The notes under the pieces are model-generated. The model ran no database searches. It was not told the DNA's origin and worked only from the letters and a program-made list of their open reading frames with translations. From Hellea sp965224755 (lineage in GTDB: Bacteria > Pseudomonadota > Alphaproteobacteria > Caulobacterales > Maricaulaceae): a stretch of DNA of 64,000 bases. Every line of letters begins with the position of its first letter. Position 1 is the stretch's first letter. Where the stretch lies: the NCBI GenBank assembly GCA_965224755.1, contig OZ245061.1:682001-746000 (forward strand), written 5' to 3'. This document shows positions 8,176-16,637 of this stretch, one piece after another. Made by a program: the position numbers and the translations under genes.

Positions 8176-9111
8176 TTAATTTGAAATTTGAAATCTGTAA
8201 CGCTTGATGACGCCTACCGCTTCAGTAGGTTTGCCGCCTATGGTTTTGGGGTGAAAGCGCGTGCGCAGGGCGGCGCGTTCGGCGGCTTTGATAAAGTCTT
8301 TTTGATACCTATCCGCTTCAATGTCGACCAGCTCTGTCATCGCGACTTTGCCCTTGGCATTAATATTCAGCTTTAAGGTTACAATGGCTTCGACTTTTCT
8401 TCGCATGGCTTTGCGTGGATAACGCGGCGTAACATTGCGCCGGATTCTCGGCGGGACAATATCGAGTTCTACGGTTTTTACCGGCTCTTCAATCGGCATT
8501 GTTGGTTCTATAATATCGGGCGGCGGGGCCGCCCGGCCCGGCCCGCCGACGAGTTCTGTATCCGGAACATTTTTCGGGATCGGGCTGGGACCTTCCTTAA
8601 GTTTGCGGTCGGGCAGGCTAGGGGTTTCAACCGTTTGCATGATTTCGGCGCGCAGTCGGGAAATCTCGTCCCCGCGCCCGCCGAGCAGGGCCGCGCCCCA
8701 TTTTTGCTCAAAAGTTTCCAGAGAGACAAGTTTTTCGTCGCGTGAGAGCTTTTCGTCAAAAATAATCTCGCTCACACCGCGCCAACTTTGCGCCTCGCGG
8801 CGATTAATGACATCAAGTTGCGCCTCTATAATGGAGGTATAGCCGCTTTCGGGATAGGTCGTGAGGAAGTCTTGCAAACGCGCCCGCCGCATAGGGGCTA
8901 ATGTTTCGGCCACAGCTTTGCGGTAAATGCTCTGCTCAGCGCGCAGGGCCTCATCGACAGGCTCTACCATCGCCGATCCGGGACGGCTTGTATAAATAAG
9001 GGCGAATATGGCTGTGAGGCCTAAAATAGCTACAAGCCAGATAAGCACAGGCTTACGCACGCTCTCGCGCATCGTTGTTTCATCTTGTGGATCGTCAATT
9101 GACTGATACAC
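8176..9111 (-). CDS. TonB C-terminal domain protein
   Basis: A 311-residue inner-membrane-anchored protein ending in a TonB C-terminal domain (about residues 220-311). This domain has the typical VTPRYPRKAMRRKVEAIV opening, a central glycine turn (NAKGK) and a terminal strand ending in YRFQISN. A single membrane helix (about residues 22-42, VLIWLVAILGLTAIFALIY) follows a short cytoplasmic tail. Between them lie a helical charged segment (residues 50-150) and a short Pro-rich linker with PP and EEP elements, much shorter than the Pro-rich rod of classical TonB. The start is GTG 9111 with GGGAGGGA 9 bases upstream. No exbB/exbD nearby. It may energise TonB-dependent receptors or act in cell-envelope linkage. 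Confidence 0.8.
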   Translation of the reverse strand: MYQSIDDPQDETTMRESVRKPVLIWLVAILGLTAIFALIYTSRPGSAMVEPVDEALRAEQSIYRKAVAETLAPMRRARLQDFLTTYPESGYTSIIEAQLDVINRREAQSWRGVSEIIFDEKLSRDEKLVSLETFEQKWGAALLGGRGDEISRLRAEIMQTVETPSLPDRKLKEGPSPIPKNVPDTELVGGPGRAAPPPDIIEPTMPIEEPVKTVELDIVPPRIRRNVTPRYPRKAMRRKVEAIVTLKLNINAKGKVAMTELVDIEADRYQKDFIKAAERAALRTRFHPKTIGGKPTEAVGVIKRYRFQISN

Positions 9112-9242
9112 AGTTTTCGTCCCTCCCGAAGGTCATGCCCGTCTTTTACAGACCTTAGAGCAAAATATATACGGCAAAAATAGGGCAGGCTATTGAATTG
9201 CGCAGGTTGGAGGGCCAAAAGAGGGTGTAAAAAGGAATCTCC

Positions 9243-12065
9243 ATGTCTGCATCTGCGCCTGTTGATAAAAACTCCCATGTCGTGCTTGTTGATGGCTCGG
9301 GCTATATTTTCCGCGCTTATCACGCTTTGCCGCCGCTGACGCGCAAGACGGACGGTCTACCCATCGGGGCTGTGGCCGGGTTTTCCAATATGCTGTTCAA
9401 ATTACTGCGCGACCAGAATGATGACAGCCGCCCGACCCATTTCGCGGTTATATTCGACAAAGGCAGCTACACCTTCCGCAATGATATTTTCCCCGACTAT
9501 AAAGCCAACCGTTCCGAGACGCCCGAAGATTTGATCCCGCAATTCCCGCTCACCCGCGATGCGACACGGGCTTTTGGCGCGGCGTCTATTGAAATGGAAG
9601 GTTTCGAGGCCGATGACCTGATCGCGACGTATGCCAAGCAGGCCGAGGCCAAAGGCGCAAGGGTCACGATTATTAGCTCCGATAAAGACCTGATGCAGCT
9701 AGTCTCCGAGCGTGTCTCGATGCTGGATACGATGAAAAATAAGCAGATCGGCATTGCGCAGGTTATCGAGAAGTTTGGCCTGCCGCCGGAACGGGTTATC
9801 GAAGTACAAGCGCTGGCGGGTGATAGCGTTGATAATATCCCCGGCGTACCGGGTATTGGGGTCAAAACGGCGGTGCTTCTGCTTAATGAATATGGCGATT
9901 TGGAAACGCTGTTGCAGCGCTGCGACGAGATCCCGCAAAAGGGACGCCGCGAAAAGATGATGGCCAATATCGACAATGCCCGCCTGTCGTTGGAGCTTGT
10001 CACGCTGAAAACCGATGTCGAGCTTGATGTGGCTCTTGAAGAGCTCGCGGTCTCCGACCCGGATGTAGATGCGCTGTTTGATTTTCTGGAGGAGATGCAA
10101 TTTCGCACGCTTACCGCCCGTGTTCGCGCCGCTTTGGGCGAGGGCGAAACCGCCGGGTTGCGCAAAGATGACAGCGCCTCGAAATTTGAAACGCCCGGAG
10201 GTAAGAGCGCGCCGGGTAATGTCATTTTTGATAAATCCAAATATGAATGTGTGCAGAGCCTAGAGCGGCTTGAGCATTGGGCGCGTCGCGGCTTTGAGGT
10301 CGGCGTCATTGCCGTTGATTTGGAAACCGATAGTCTGGACAGCGCGGCGGCGAATATGGTCGGCATCTGTCTTTCGGTCGCCGATAATGAAGCCTGTTAC
10401 ATCCCGGTCGGCCATACGGGCGGCGACGATATGTTCGGCGATGGCGCACCCGAGCAGATTGATCGCGATAAAGTTCTGGCGATTTTAAAGCCGTTATTAG
10501 AAAGCGAAGCCGTTCTGAAAATCGGGCAGAATTTCAAATATGATCTCGGCGTGTTTCAGCGCTACGGGCTCAATCCAGCGCCCTATGACGATACGATGTT
10601 GATCTCTTATGCGCTCGAAGGCGGGCTGCATGGCCACGGTATGGACGCGCTTTCTGAAATGCATTTCGGCCATAAACCAATCAGTTTCAAAGAGCTGGTC
10701 GGGACGGGGAAAAACAAAAAAACCTTCGATCAACTGACTCTTGAAGAGGCAACGCCTTATGCCGCCGAAGATGCGGACGTAACTTTGCGCCTGTGGAAAC
10801 TCCTCAAACCCAAATTGGCGGCGGAACAGGTCGCGACAGTCTACGAAACACTGGAGCGGCCTTTGCCTGCGATCATCGCGAAGATGGAAAATCAGGGTAT
10901 CAAAATTGACCGCGCGCAACTGGCGCGGCTGTCGTCTGATTTCGCGCAGAAAATGGCCGGGCTTGAGGCCGAGGCCTATGAGCTTGCGGGAACGCAATTT
11001 AACCTCGGCAGTCCCAAACAGCTCGGCGAAATCCTCTTTGACCAGATGGAGCTGGGCGGCGGCAAGAAAACCAAGACAGGCGCGTGGCAGACAGGGGCAG
11101 GAGTGCTCGAAGGTCTTGCAGAAAAGGGCGAAGCCCTCCCGCAAACTATTCTCGATTGGCGCGGCTATGCTAAGCTCAAATCGACCTATACGGATGCGCT
11201 GGTCACGCAGATTAACCCTGATACGGGCCGTGTGCATACAAGTTTCTCGTTGGCGGCGACGACAACGGGGCGGCTGTCATCCTCGGATCCAAATCTGCAA
11301 AATATCCCGATCCGCACCGAAGAGGGCCGCAAAATCCGCGACGCCTTTATTGCCGAAGATGGTCATGTTTTAGTCGCGGCGGATTACTCTCAAATCGAAT
11401 TGCGGCTGCTCGCTCATGTTGCCGATCTGCCGACGATGAAACAGGCCTTTGCCGACGGTGTTGATATCCACGCCATGACCGCCTCCGAGATGTTCGGCGT
11501 GCCTGTGGCGGATATGGACGCCGCCACGCGCCGCCGTGCCAAGGCCATTAATTTCGGCATTATTTACGGCATTAGCGCTTTTGGACTGGCCAACAACCTT
11601 TCTATCTCTCGCACCGAAGCGAGTGATTATATCAAAAGTTATTTCGAAAAATTCCCCGGTATCAAAGCCTATATGGACGCGGCTAAAACTGAGGCCCACG
11701 AATATGGCTATGTCAAAACTATCTTTGGCCGCAAGTGCCATATCAAGGGCATTAAAGACCGTAATCAGGCCGTGCGAGGCTTTGCCGAACGCCAAGCCAT
11801 TAACGCCCCGATACAAGGCGGGGCTGCAGATATCATGCGCCGCGCCATGATCAGAATGCCGGACGCGATTGCGGAGATAGAGGGCGCAAGACTGCTCCTG
11901 CAAGTGCATGATGAACTCGTCTTTGAAGTGCCGGAAAGTAAAGCGAATGAATTAATTAAAGTAGCGAAATCAACGATGGAAAAAGCAGCTATACCTGCGC
12001 TGAATATCAGCGTACCATTGGTTGTCGAGGCCCATGCCGCGAAAAATTGGAATGATGCACATTAA
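9243..12065 (+). CDS. polA: DNA polymerase I
   Basis: A full-length 940-residue Pol I, which fills gaps and removes RNA primers during replication and repair. The N-terminal 5'-3' nuclease domain (1-300) begins VLVDGSGYIFRAYHALPPL and contains the helix-hairpin-helix PGVPGIGVKTA. The 3'-5' proofreading domain (about 340-530) keeps DLETDSLD and a later YAAEDADVTLRL, so it should be active. The polymerase domain has motif A ADYSQIELRLLAHV, motif B RRAKAINFGIIYG and motif C LLLQVHDELVFEV. ATG 9243 is preceded by AAAAAGGAA. gpmA follows after 13 bases, and together with the RibD-like gene they may form one transcript. Confidence 0.98.
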   Translation: MSASAPVDKNSHVVLVDGSGYIFRAYHALPPLTRKTDGLPIGAVAGFSNMLFKLLRDQNDDSRPTHFAVIFDKGSYTFRNDIFPDYKANRSETPEDLIPQFPLTRDATRAFGAASIEMEGFEADDLIATYAKQAEAKGARVTIISSDKDLMQLVSERVSMLDTMKNKQIGIAQVIEKFGLPPERVIEVQALAGDSVDNIPGVPGIGVKTAVLLLNEYGDLETLLQRCDEIPQKGRREKMMANIDNARLSLELVTLKTDVELDVALEELAVSDPDVDALFDFLEEMQFRTLTARVRAALGEGETAGLRKDDSASKFETPGGKSAPGNVIFDKSKYECVQSLERLEHWARRGFEVGVIAVDLETDSLDSAAANMVGICLSVADNEACYIPVGHTGGDDMFGDGAPEQIDRDKVLAILKPLLESEAVLKIGQNFKYDLGVFQRYGLNPAPYDDTMLISYALEGGLHGHGMDALSEMHFGHKPISFKELVGTGKNKKTFDQLTLEEATPYAAEDADVTLRLWKLLKPKLAAEQVATVYETLERPLPAIIAKMENQGIKIDRAQLARLSSDFAQKMAGLEAEAYELAGTQFNLGSPKQLGEILFDQMELGGGKKTKTGAWQTGAGVLEGLAEKGEALPQTILDWRGYAKLKSTYTDALVTQINPDTGRVHTSFSLAATTTGRLSSSDPNLQNIPIRTEEGRKIRDAFIAEDGHVLVAADYSQIELRLLAHVADLPTMKQAFADGVDIHAMTASEMFGVPVADMDAATRRRAKAINFGIIYGISAFGLANNLSISRTEASDYIKSYFEKFPGIKAYMDAAKTEAHEYGYVKTIFGRKCHIKGIKDRNQAVRGFAERQAINAPIQGGAADIMRRAMIRMPDAIAEIEGARLLLQVHDELVFEVPESKANELIKVAKSTMEKAAIPALNISVPLVVEAHAAKNWNDAH

Positions 12066-12078
12066 AGGAAATAATTAA

Positions 12079-12810
12079 ATGACTTATCTTGTTCTTCTCC
12101 GTCATGGACAATCTGAATGGAATCTGGCCAACCGTTTTACCGGCTGGGTTGATGTTAAGCTCACGCCCGAAGGCGTGCGCGAGGCCAAAAAAGCGGGTAA
12201 ATTACTGGCCAAAACAGGGGTTGAGTTTGACGCTGCTTTCACCAGCTACCAGCGCCGCGCGGTCAAAACTTTATGGCTCACGCTGGAAGGGGTCGAGCAA
12301 TTCCATATTCCGGTGACCAAAGATTGGCGGCTTAATGAGCGCCATTATGGCGGGCTGACGGGCTTGAATAAACAGGAAATGCGCGACAAACACGGCGATG
12401 AGCAAGTCCATATCTGGCGGCGCAGTTTTGCCACCCCGCCGCCGCCTTTGGATAAAGATAGCGAATATCACCCGTCCAAAGAACACAAATATAAACATCT
12501 TCATCCCGATGACCTGCCCATCGGCGAGAGTCTAAAAATCACCTGCGAGCGGGTGTTGCCTTATTTCAAAGACCAGATTGTACCGTTTATTAAGGCCAGT
12601 AATAATCTGATTATATCGGCGCATGGCAATAGTTTGCGGGCGGTTTTAAAAGACCTGTTTGATGTTGCGGATAAAGACATTCCCGGCATTGAGCTTCCGA
12701 CCGGCAACCCGCTCTTGATCGAATTTGAAAACGGCACATTGGACATAAAATCGGCAAAATATCTCGATAAGAAACGCGCCAAAGACTTGCCCGAACTTAA
12801 GAGTGCGTAG
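12079..12810 (+). CDS. gpmA: 2,3-bisphosphoglycerate-dependent phosphoglycerate mutase
   Basis: A 243-residue glycolytic enzyme that interconverts 3- and 2-phosphoglycerate using a phospho-histidine intermediate. The catalytic motif LLRHGQSEWNLANRFTGW carries the phosphorylated His near residue 9. Also present are the acid/base Glu and its context (LNERHYGGLTGLNK, near 85) and the second His in ISAHGNSLRAV. Length fits the family (about 230-250). AAAGGAAA lies about 8 bases before the ATG. The stop overlaps the GTG start of the next gene by 8 bases, which implies translational coupling. Confidence 0.96.
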   Translation: MTYLVLLRHGQSEWNLANRFTGWVDVKLTPEGVREAKKAGKLLAKTGVEFDAAFTSYQRRAVKTLWLTLEGVEQFHIPVTKDWRLNERHYGGLTGLNKQEMRDKHGDEQVHIWRRSFATPPPPLDKDSEYHPSKEHKYKHLHPDDLPIGESLKITCERVLPYFKDQIVPFIKASNNLIISAHGNSLRAVLKDLFDVADKDIPGIELPTGNPLLIEFENGTLDIKSAKYLDKKRAKDLPELKSA

Positions 12811-13240
12811 TGACGAGCAGTATATGCAAAAGGCCCTCGCGCTCGCTTGGGCGCAAAAAGGGCGCACGGGCACTAATCCGTCTGTCGGCTGCGTCTTGGT
12901 CAAAGATGGCGAAATTATCGGGCAGGGCGCCACGTCTGATGGCGGACGTCCGCACGCAGAGACTAATGCGCTGCAAGTCGCCGGTTCGCAGGCAAAGGGC
13001 GCAACGGCCTATGTTACGCTGGAACCCTGCTCGCATTATGGCCAGACCGCGCCCTGTGCCAATGCGCTGACCGAGGCCGGTATTGCTCGCTGCATCATCG
13101 CCATCATCGACCCTGACCCGCGCGTGCATTGGCGCGGCGCGGCGCTTTTGCAAGAAGCCGGCATAGATACGGTGATAGGTATCGGCCATGAAGAGGCGTT
13201 TCGCCTCAATGCAGATTTCTTTGCGCGGGTTTCAAAATGA
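12803..13240 (+). CDS. RibD-like pyrimidine deaminase domain, stand-alone
   Basis: A 145-residue zinc deaminase corresponding only to the N-terminal half of RibD/RibG, which deaminates 2,5-diamino-6-ribosylamino-4-pyrimidinone 5'-phosphate in riboflavin synthesis. The zinc and catalytic motifs are intact: PHAETNAL (His ligand, Glu proton shuttle) and EPCSHYGQTAPC (two Cys ligands). The C-terminal NADPH-dependent reductase domain (about 200 residues in normal RibD) is absent. The frame ends in a clean TGA and no reductase-like sequence continues in another frame. It starts at GTG inside gpmA (8-base overlap). It may work with a separate reductase or be a paralogue of RibD with another substrate. 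Confidence 0.8.
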   Translation: MRSDEQYMQKALALAWAQKGRTGTNPSVGCVLVKDGEIIGQGATSDGGRPHAETNALQVAGSQAKGATAYVTLEPCSHYGQTAPCANALTEAGIARCIIAIIDPDPRVHWRGAALLQEAGIDTVIGIGHEEAFRLNADFFARVSK

Positions 13241-13304
13241 TGGATAGATTAGCTTTCAAACCCAGCGGCCTGTTAAACATTGATTAGGAAATAAATAATT
13301 CAGT

Positions 13305-13410
13305 TCATTTCGAAATGACGGCTACATAATCTTTCATTTGCAAGACATAAGTCATGCTTTGTTAAGGCTTGAGGAATGATGGCTGGTAGGCCTTTCAAAC
13401 CCTAGCCATC
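13305..13410 (+). promoter_or_regulatory. Palindrome and stem-loop between operons
   Basis: A perfect 14-base palindrome TCATTTCGAAATGA (13305-13318) is followed by a stem-loop with arms GATGGCT (13378-13384) and AGCCATC (13404-13410). They lie between the RibD-like gene and the next gene. The palindrome could be an operator and the stem-loop a weak terminator without a clear T-run. No known riboswitch pattern was recognised. Confidence 0.35.
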
Positions 13411-13449
13411 CTTAACCCAATATAAACCATAATTCGCTAACCAGCTCTC

Positions 13450-13803
13450 ATGACCATAAAAGCCCCCATGACGAAAGCCATTGAGATGTTGATCGAGCCG
13501 GGGGCGGAAGCGCTCATCACCCAAATGGGACGGCGAATGAAAACCAAAGCCCGCTCAAAGGTGATAGACCGCGCGGTCTCCCATATCCGGGATGATTTTC
13601 ACGCCTCCGAAGTTACGGCGTGGTTTTCCGAGCTGCGTTTCGCGCCCTCGCGCCGAACAACGGTCAGGCTCAGCCCCGATAATGCGGAATATCTAAGCGC
13701 CATAGCGCAAACTGTAGGCCAAGGACGACCGGCCGTGTTGCTCGACCTCGTCTATTTCGCCGCCGCGAACCTATCGCGCGAAGATTTGGAAAGCCTCGCT
13801 TAG
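13450..13803 (+). CDS. Small basic protein, possible ribbon-helix-helix C-terminus
   Basis: A 117-residue protein I cannot assign to a named family. The N-terminal half is basic and helical (GRRMKTKARSKVIDRAVSHI). The C-terminal half reads RRTTVRLSPDNAEYLSAIA and then RPAVLLDLVYFAAANLS, a beta-strand, helix, helix order like ribbon-helix-helix DNA-binding domains. This is a fold guess from pattern only. The ATG at 13450 is used; a second ATG at 13468 is possible. The stop abuts the ATG of the next gene (TAG-ATG), so the two are co-translated and may function together. Confidence 0.5.
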   Translation: MTIKAPMTKAIEMLIEPGAEALITQMGRRMKTKARSKVIDRAVSHIRDDFHASEVTAWFSELRFAPSRRTTVRLSPDNAEYLSAIAQTVGQGRPAVLLDLVYFAAANLSREDLESLA

Positions 13804-14193
13804 ATGGAATTGACCTCCAGACTCATTGTTATTGCCTTCGGTCTATGGCTTGTCTGTGTCAGTGTTTTCATTTTCGCCCGTCCAGAGCTGGCTCTGAAAG
13901 CTTTACGCCGCTTCGCGAGCACCAATTTGATTAATTATTCGGAGCTAACATTGCGCTTGATCGCGGGATTAGGGCTGGTCGGCCTCGCGCAGCACACAGA
14001 TTACGTCCAAATCCTAAGAATTGGTGGTGGTTTTTTCGCGTTCACCGCCATTGTCTTGATGCTTATTCCGCGAAAATGGCACCACGCCTATGCTGTCTAT
14101 TGGGCAGATAAGATGAAACCGTGGATGGCCCGTCTTAGTGCGCCGTTTTCATTAGTTTTGGGAGTCGTGTTGGTTTGGTTGGCAACGCGCTAG
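13804..14193 (+). CDS. Small integral membrane protein, unknown function
   Basis: A 129-residue protein with four probable membrane helices: about residues 5-25 (LIVIAFGLWLVCVSVFIFA), 48-62, 70-88 (IGGGFFAFTAIVLMLIP) and 108-126 (SAPFSLVLGVVLVWL). No catalytic motif is visible. It follows the upstream gene without a gap, so the pair is an operon. The family is not recognised. Confidence 0.6.
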   Translation: MELTSRLIVIAFGLWLVCVSVFIFARPELALKALRRFASTNLINYSELTLRLIAGLGLVGLAQHTDYVQILRIGGGFFAFTAIVLMLIPRKWHHAYAVYWADKMKPWMARLSAPFSLVLGVVLVWLATR

Positions 14194-14287
14194 GCGCATC
14201 CTGAATTCCATGTAATTCAGATTTGCATTTTGGGTATTTGCTAATGTTTACATCCACCTTATGATGCTGAGATGAAAGGAGCGCGGA

Positions 14288-15286
14288 TTGGCTCAGTTAA
14301 CGGATAGTTTTGGACGCGATATTACTTATCTGCGCCTATCGGTGACAGACCGTTGTGATCTGCGCTGCACCTATTGCATGGCCGAGGCAATGACATTTCT
14401 GCCGCGTAAAGACTTGCTGACGCTGGAAGAACTATCGGAACTGGCGAGCGCCTTCATTGCGCGCGGGGTGCGCAGAATACGGCTGACGGGCGGGGAGCCT
14501 TTGGTGCGCCGGGGCGTCATGGAGTTGGTTCGCAATTTATCCAAACATTTGAAAACCGGCGCGCTGGACGAAATCACCCTGACAACAAATGCCACGCAAC
14601 TCGCTAAATATGCCGATGAATTGAAAGCATGCGGGGTTGAGCGGGTTAATATCTCGCTTGATAGCCGCGATCCTGAAATATTTAAGGCGCTCACCCGGCG
14701 TTCTGCCTTGGAGAAAGTGCTGGGCGGGATCGAGGCCGGGCTTGCGGCAGGGCTGAAACTCAAGATCAATACGGTGGTCCTTAAAGGCGCAAATCAGGCG
14801 GAAATTCCTGAACTGATGGTTTGGGCGCATGGCAAGGGCATGGATATGACCCTAATTGAAGTCATGCCGATGGGCGAGATTGAGCAAGATCGCGTCGATC
14901 AATATCTGCCGTTAACGGCGGTGCGCGACGGTTTGGAAGCCCGCTTTACTTTGATAGATATTCCCTACCGCACGGGCGGGCCGGCGCGTTATGTCCGGGT
15001 CAAGGAAACCGGCGGGCGGCTCGGCCTGATCACGCCGCTGACGCATAATTTCTGCGCCGGCTGTAACCGCGTGCGCGTGACGTGCACCGGGCAGATTTAT
15101 ATGTGCCTGGGCCATTCGGATAGCGTAGATTTACGCGCCGCCATGCGCGGGGCTGACCCCGAAGCGGCGCTGGACGCGGCCTTAACGCGCGCGATGATCG
15201 GAAAACCCGAACGGCATGAATTTGATATTTCGCGGCGCGGCGCATTGCCTGCTATAGCCCGGCATATGTCAGTTACAGGCGGATAG
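14288..15286 (+). CDS. moaA: GTP 3',8-cyclase (molybdenum cofactor synthesis)
   Basis: A 332-residue radical SAM enzyme that, with MoaC, converts GTP to cyclic pyranopterin monophosphate in molybdenum cofactor synthesis. The N-terminal [4Fe-4S] SAM cluster motif is DRCDLRCTYCM (CxxxCxxC) near residue 22. The SAM-binding LTGGEPLVRRG is intact. The C-terminal second cluster, which binds GTP, is FCAGCNRVRVTCTGQIYMC. The start is TTG 14288, with AAGGAG 6 bases upstream. No other moa/mog genes are adjacent. The CoA-transferase genes follow after 8 bases and might share the transcript. Confidence 0.96.
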   Translation: MAQLTDSFGRDITYLRLSVTDRCDLRCTYCMAEAMTFLPRKDLLTLEELSELASAFIARGVRRIRLTGGEPLVRRGVMELVRNLSKHLKTGALDEITLTTNATQLAKYADELKACGVERVNISLDSRDPEIFKALTRRSALEKVLGGIEAGLAAGLKLKINTVVLKGANQAEIPELMVWAHGKGMDMTLIEVMPMGEIEQDRVDQYLPLTAVRDGLEARFTLIDIPYRTGGPARYVRVKETGGRLGLITPLTHNFCAGCNRVRVTCTGQIYMCLGHSDSVDLRAAMRGADPEAALDAALTRAMIGKPERHEFDISRRGALPAIARHMSVTGG

Positions 15287-15294
15287 GATTCTAT

Positions 15295-15999
15295 ATGACG
15301 CATAAGATTTATAAAGATGCAAAGACCGCGCTGGGCGGCTTGACCTTTGACGGCATGACCGTGATGAGCGGCGGCTTTGGCCTCTGCGGGATAGCGGAGA
15401 ACCTGATTGCGGCGCTCCGGGATAGCGGCGCAAAAGAGCTGACGGTGGTTTCAAACAATGCCGGCGTCGACGGGTTTGGCCTCGGGCAATTATTGGAGAC
15501 CCGGCAGATCAAGAAAATGATCAGTTCTTATGTCGGCGAGAATAAAGAATTTGAACGGCAATATCTCGGCGGGGAATTGGAGCTTGAATTTAATCCGCAA
15601 GGCACGCTCGCCGAACGTATCCGCGCCGGCGGAGCAGGCATCCCCGGATTTTTTACCAAGACCGGCGTCGGCACGCTCATTGCCAAAGGTAAAGATCAAA
15701 AGGATTTTGGCGGCGAGGCCTATATTATGGAAACCGGGCTGACGGCCGACCTGTCCATCATCAAGGCTTGGAAGGGCGACGCAGAAGGCAATCTGATTTT
15801 TAATGCCACGGCCAAGAATTTTAATCCGATGATGGCGACTGCGGGCAAGATGACGGTCGCAGAAGTTGACGAGATTGTCCCTGTTGGTTCGCTGGACCCC
15901 AATTTCATTCATACGCCGGGGATATTCGTGCAGCGTATTATTGAGGCCAAAGCCGAGAAACGGATTGAACAACTCACGACCCGCGAGAGGAGGGCGTAA
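15295..15999 (+). CDS. scoA: Succinyl-CoA:3-oxoacid CoA-transferase subunit A
   Basis: A 234-residue alpha subunit of a class I CoA-transferase, which moves CoA from succinyl-CoA to acetoacetate (or a related 3-oxoacid) in ketone-body and polyhydroxybutyrate use. Typical blocks are GLTFDGMTVMSGGFGLCGI at the CoA-binding start, ELTVVSNNAGVDGFGLG, and the glycine-rich GIPGFFTKTGVGTLI. It overlaps the B-subunit start by one base (TAATG). It is clearly distinct from the glutaconate and acetate types by these motifs, but exact acid specificity cannot be read. Confidence 0.92.
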   Translation: MTHKIYKDAKTALGGLTFDGMTVMSGGFGLCGIAENLIAALRDSGAKELTVVSNNAGVDGFGLGQLLETRQIKKMISSYVGENKEFERQYLGGELELEFNPQGTLAERIRAGGAGIPGFFTKTGVGTLIAKGKDQKDFGGEAYIMETGLTADLSIIKAWKGDAEGNLIFNATAKNFNPMMATAGKMTVAEVDEIVPVGSLDPNFIHTPGIFVQRIIEAKAEKRIEQLTTRERRA

Positions 16000-16637
16000 T
16001 GGCTTGGACACGCGACGAAATGGCGGCGCGGGCCGCAAAAGAACTTGAAGATGGCTTCTATGTCAATCTCGGTATTGGCATCCCGACCCTGGTTGCCAAT
16101 CATATCCCAGACGGCATGGACGTGACCCTGCAAAGCGAAAACGGTATGCTCGGCATGGGGCCGTTTCCCTATGCGGGCGAAGAAGACCCCGACCTAATTA
16201 ATGCCGGCAAGCAGACGATTACCACCCTGCCTAAATCCTCCTTTTTTGACAGCGCCACTAGCTTTTCCATGATCCGCGGCGGGCATATTGATCTGTCTAT
16301 TTTGGGCGCGATGGAAGTGGCCGAAAACGGCGATATCGCCAATTGGATGATCCCCGGCAAGATGGTCAAAGGCATGGGCGGGGCGATGGATTTGGTCGCG
16401 GGCGTTAAGCGCTGTATCGCCTTATTTGATCACGTCAATAAGCGCGGCGAGAGTAAATTTCTCAAAGAGTGCACCCTGCCGCTGACCGGGAAAAACTGTA
16501 TCGGCATGGTGATTACTGACCTCGGCGTTTTTGACCGCGAGATAGGACAGCGCCGTTTTCGTCTCAGAGAGCTTGCGCCGGATGTGAGCATTGAAGAGGT
16601 CAAATCCAAAACCAAGGCCGATGTGGTCTATAGTTAA
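15999..16637 (+). CDS. scoB: Succinyl-CoA:3-oxoacid CoA-transferase subunit B
   Basis: A 212-residue beta subunit that carries the catalytic Glu, seen in the motif LQSENGMLGMGPFPY (the Glu forms the acyl-glutamyl and CoA-thioester intermediates). GFYVNLGIGIPTLV and the SAFDSA-like SFFDSATSFSMIRGGHID are also typical. It forms a heterotetramer with subunit A. It is directly followed by a flavoprotein reductase gene with no gap. Confidence 0.94.
   Translation: MAWTRDEMAARAAKELEDGFYVNLGIGIPTLVANHIPDGMDVTLQSENGMLGMGPFPYAGEEDPDLINAGKQTITTLPKSSFFDSATSFSMIRGGHIDLSILGAMEVAENGDIANWMIPGKMVKGMGGAMDLVAGVKRCIALFDHVNKRGESKFLKECTLPLTGKNCIGMVITDLGVFDREIGQRRFRLRELAPDVSIEEVKSKTKADVVYS

Noticed and set aside
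13241..13449. Frameshifted reductase half of RibD
   Set aside because: All frames close within about 20 codons and none shows a reductase motif.
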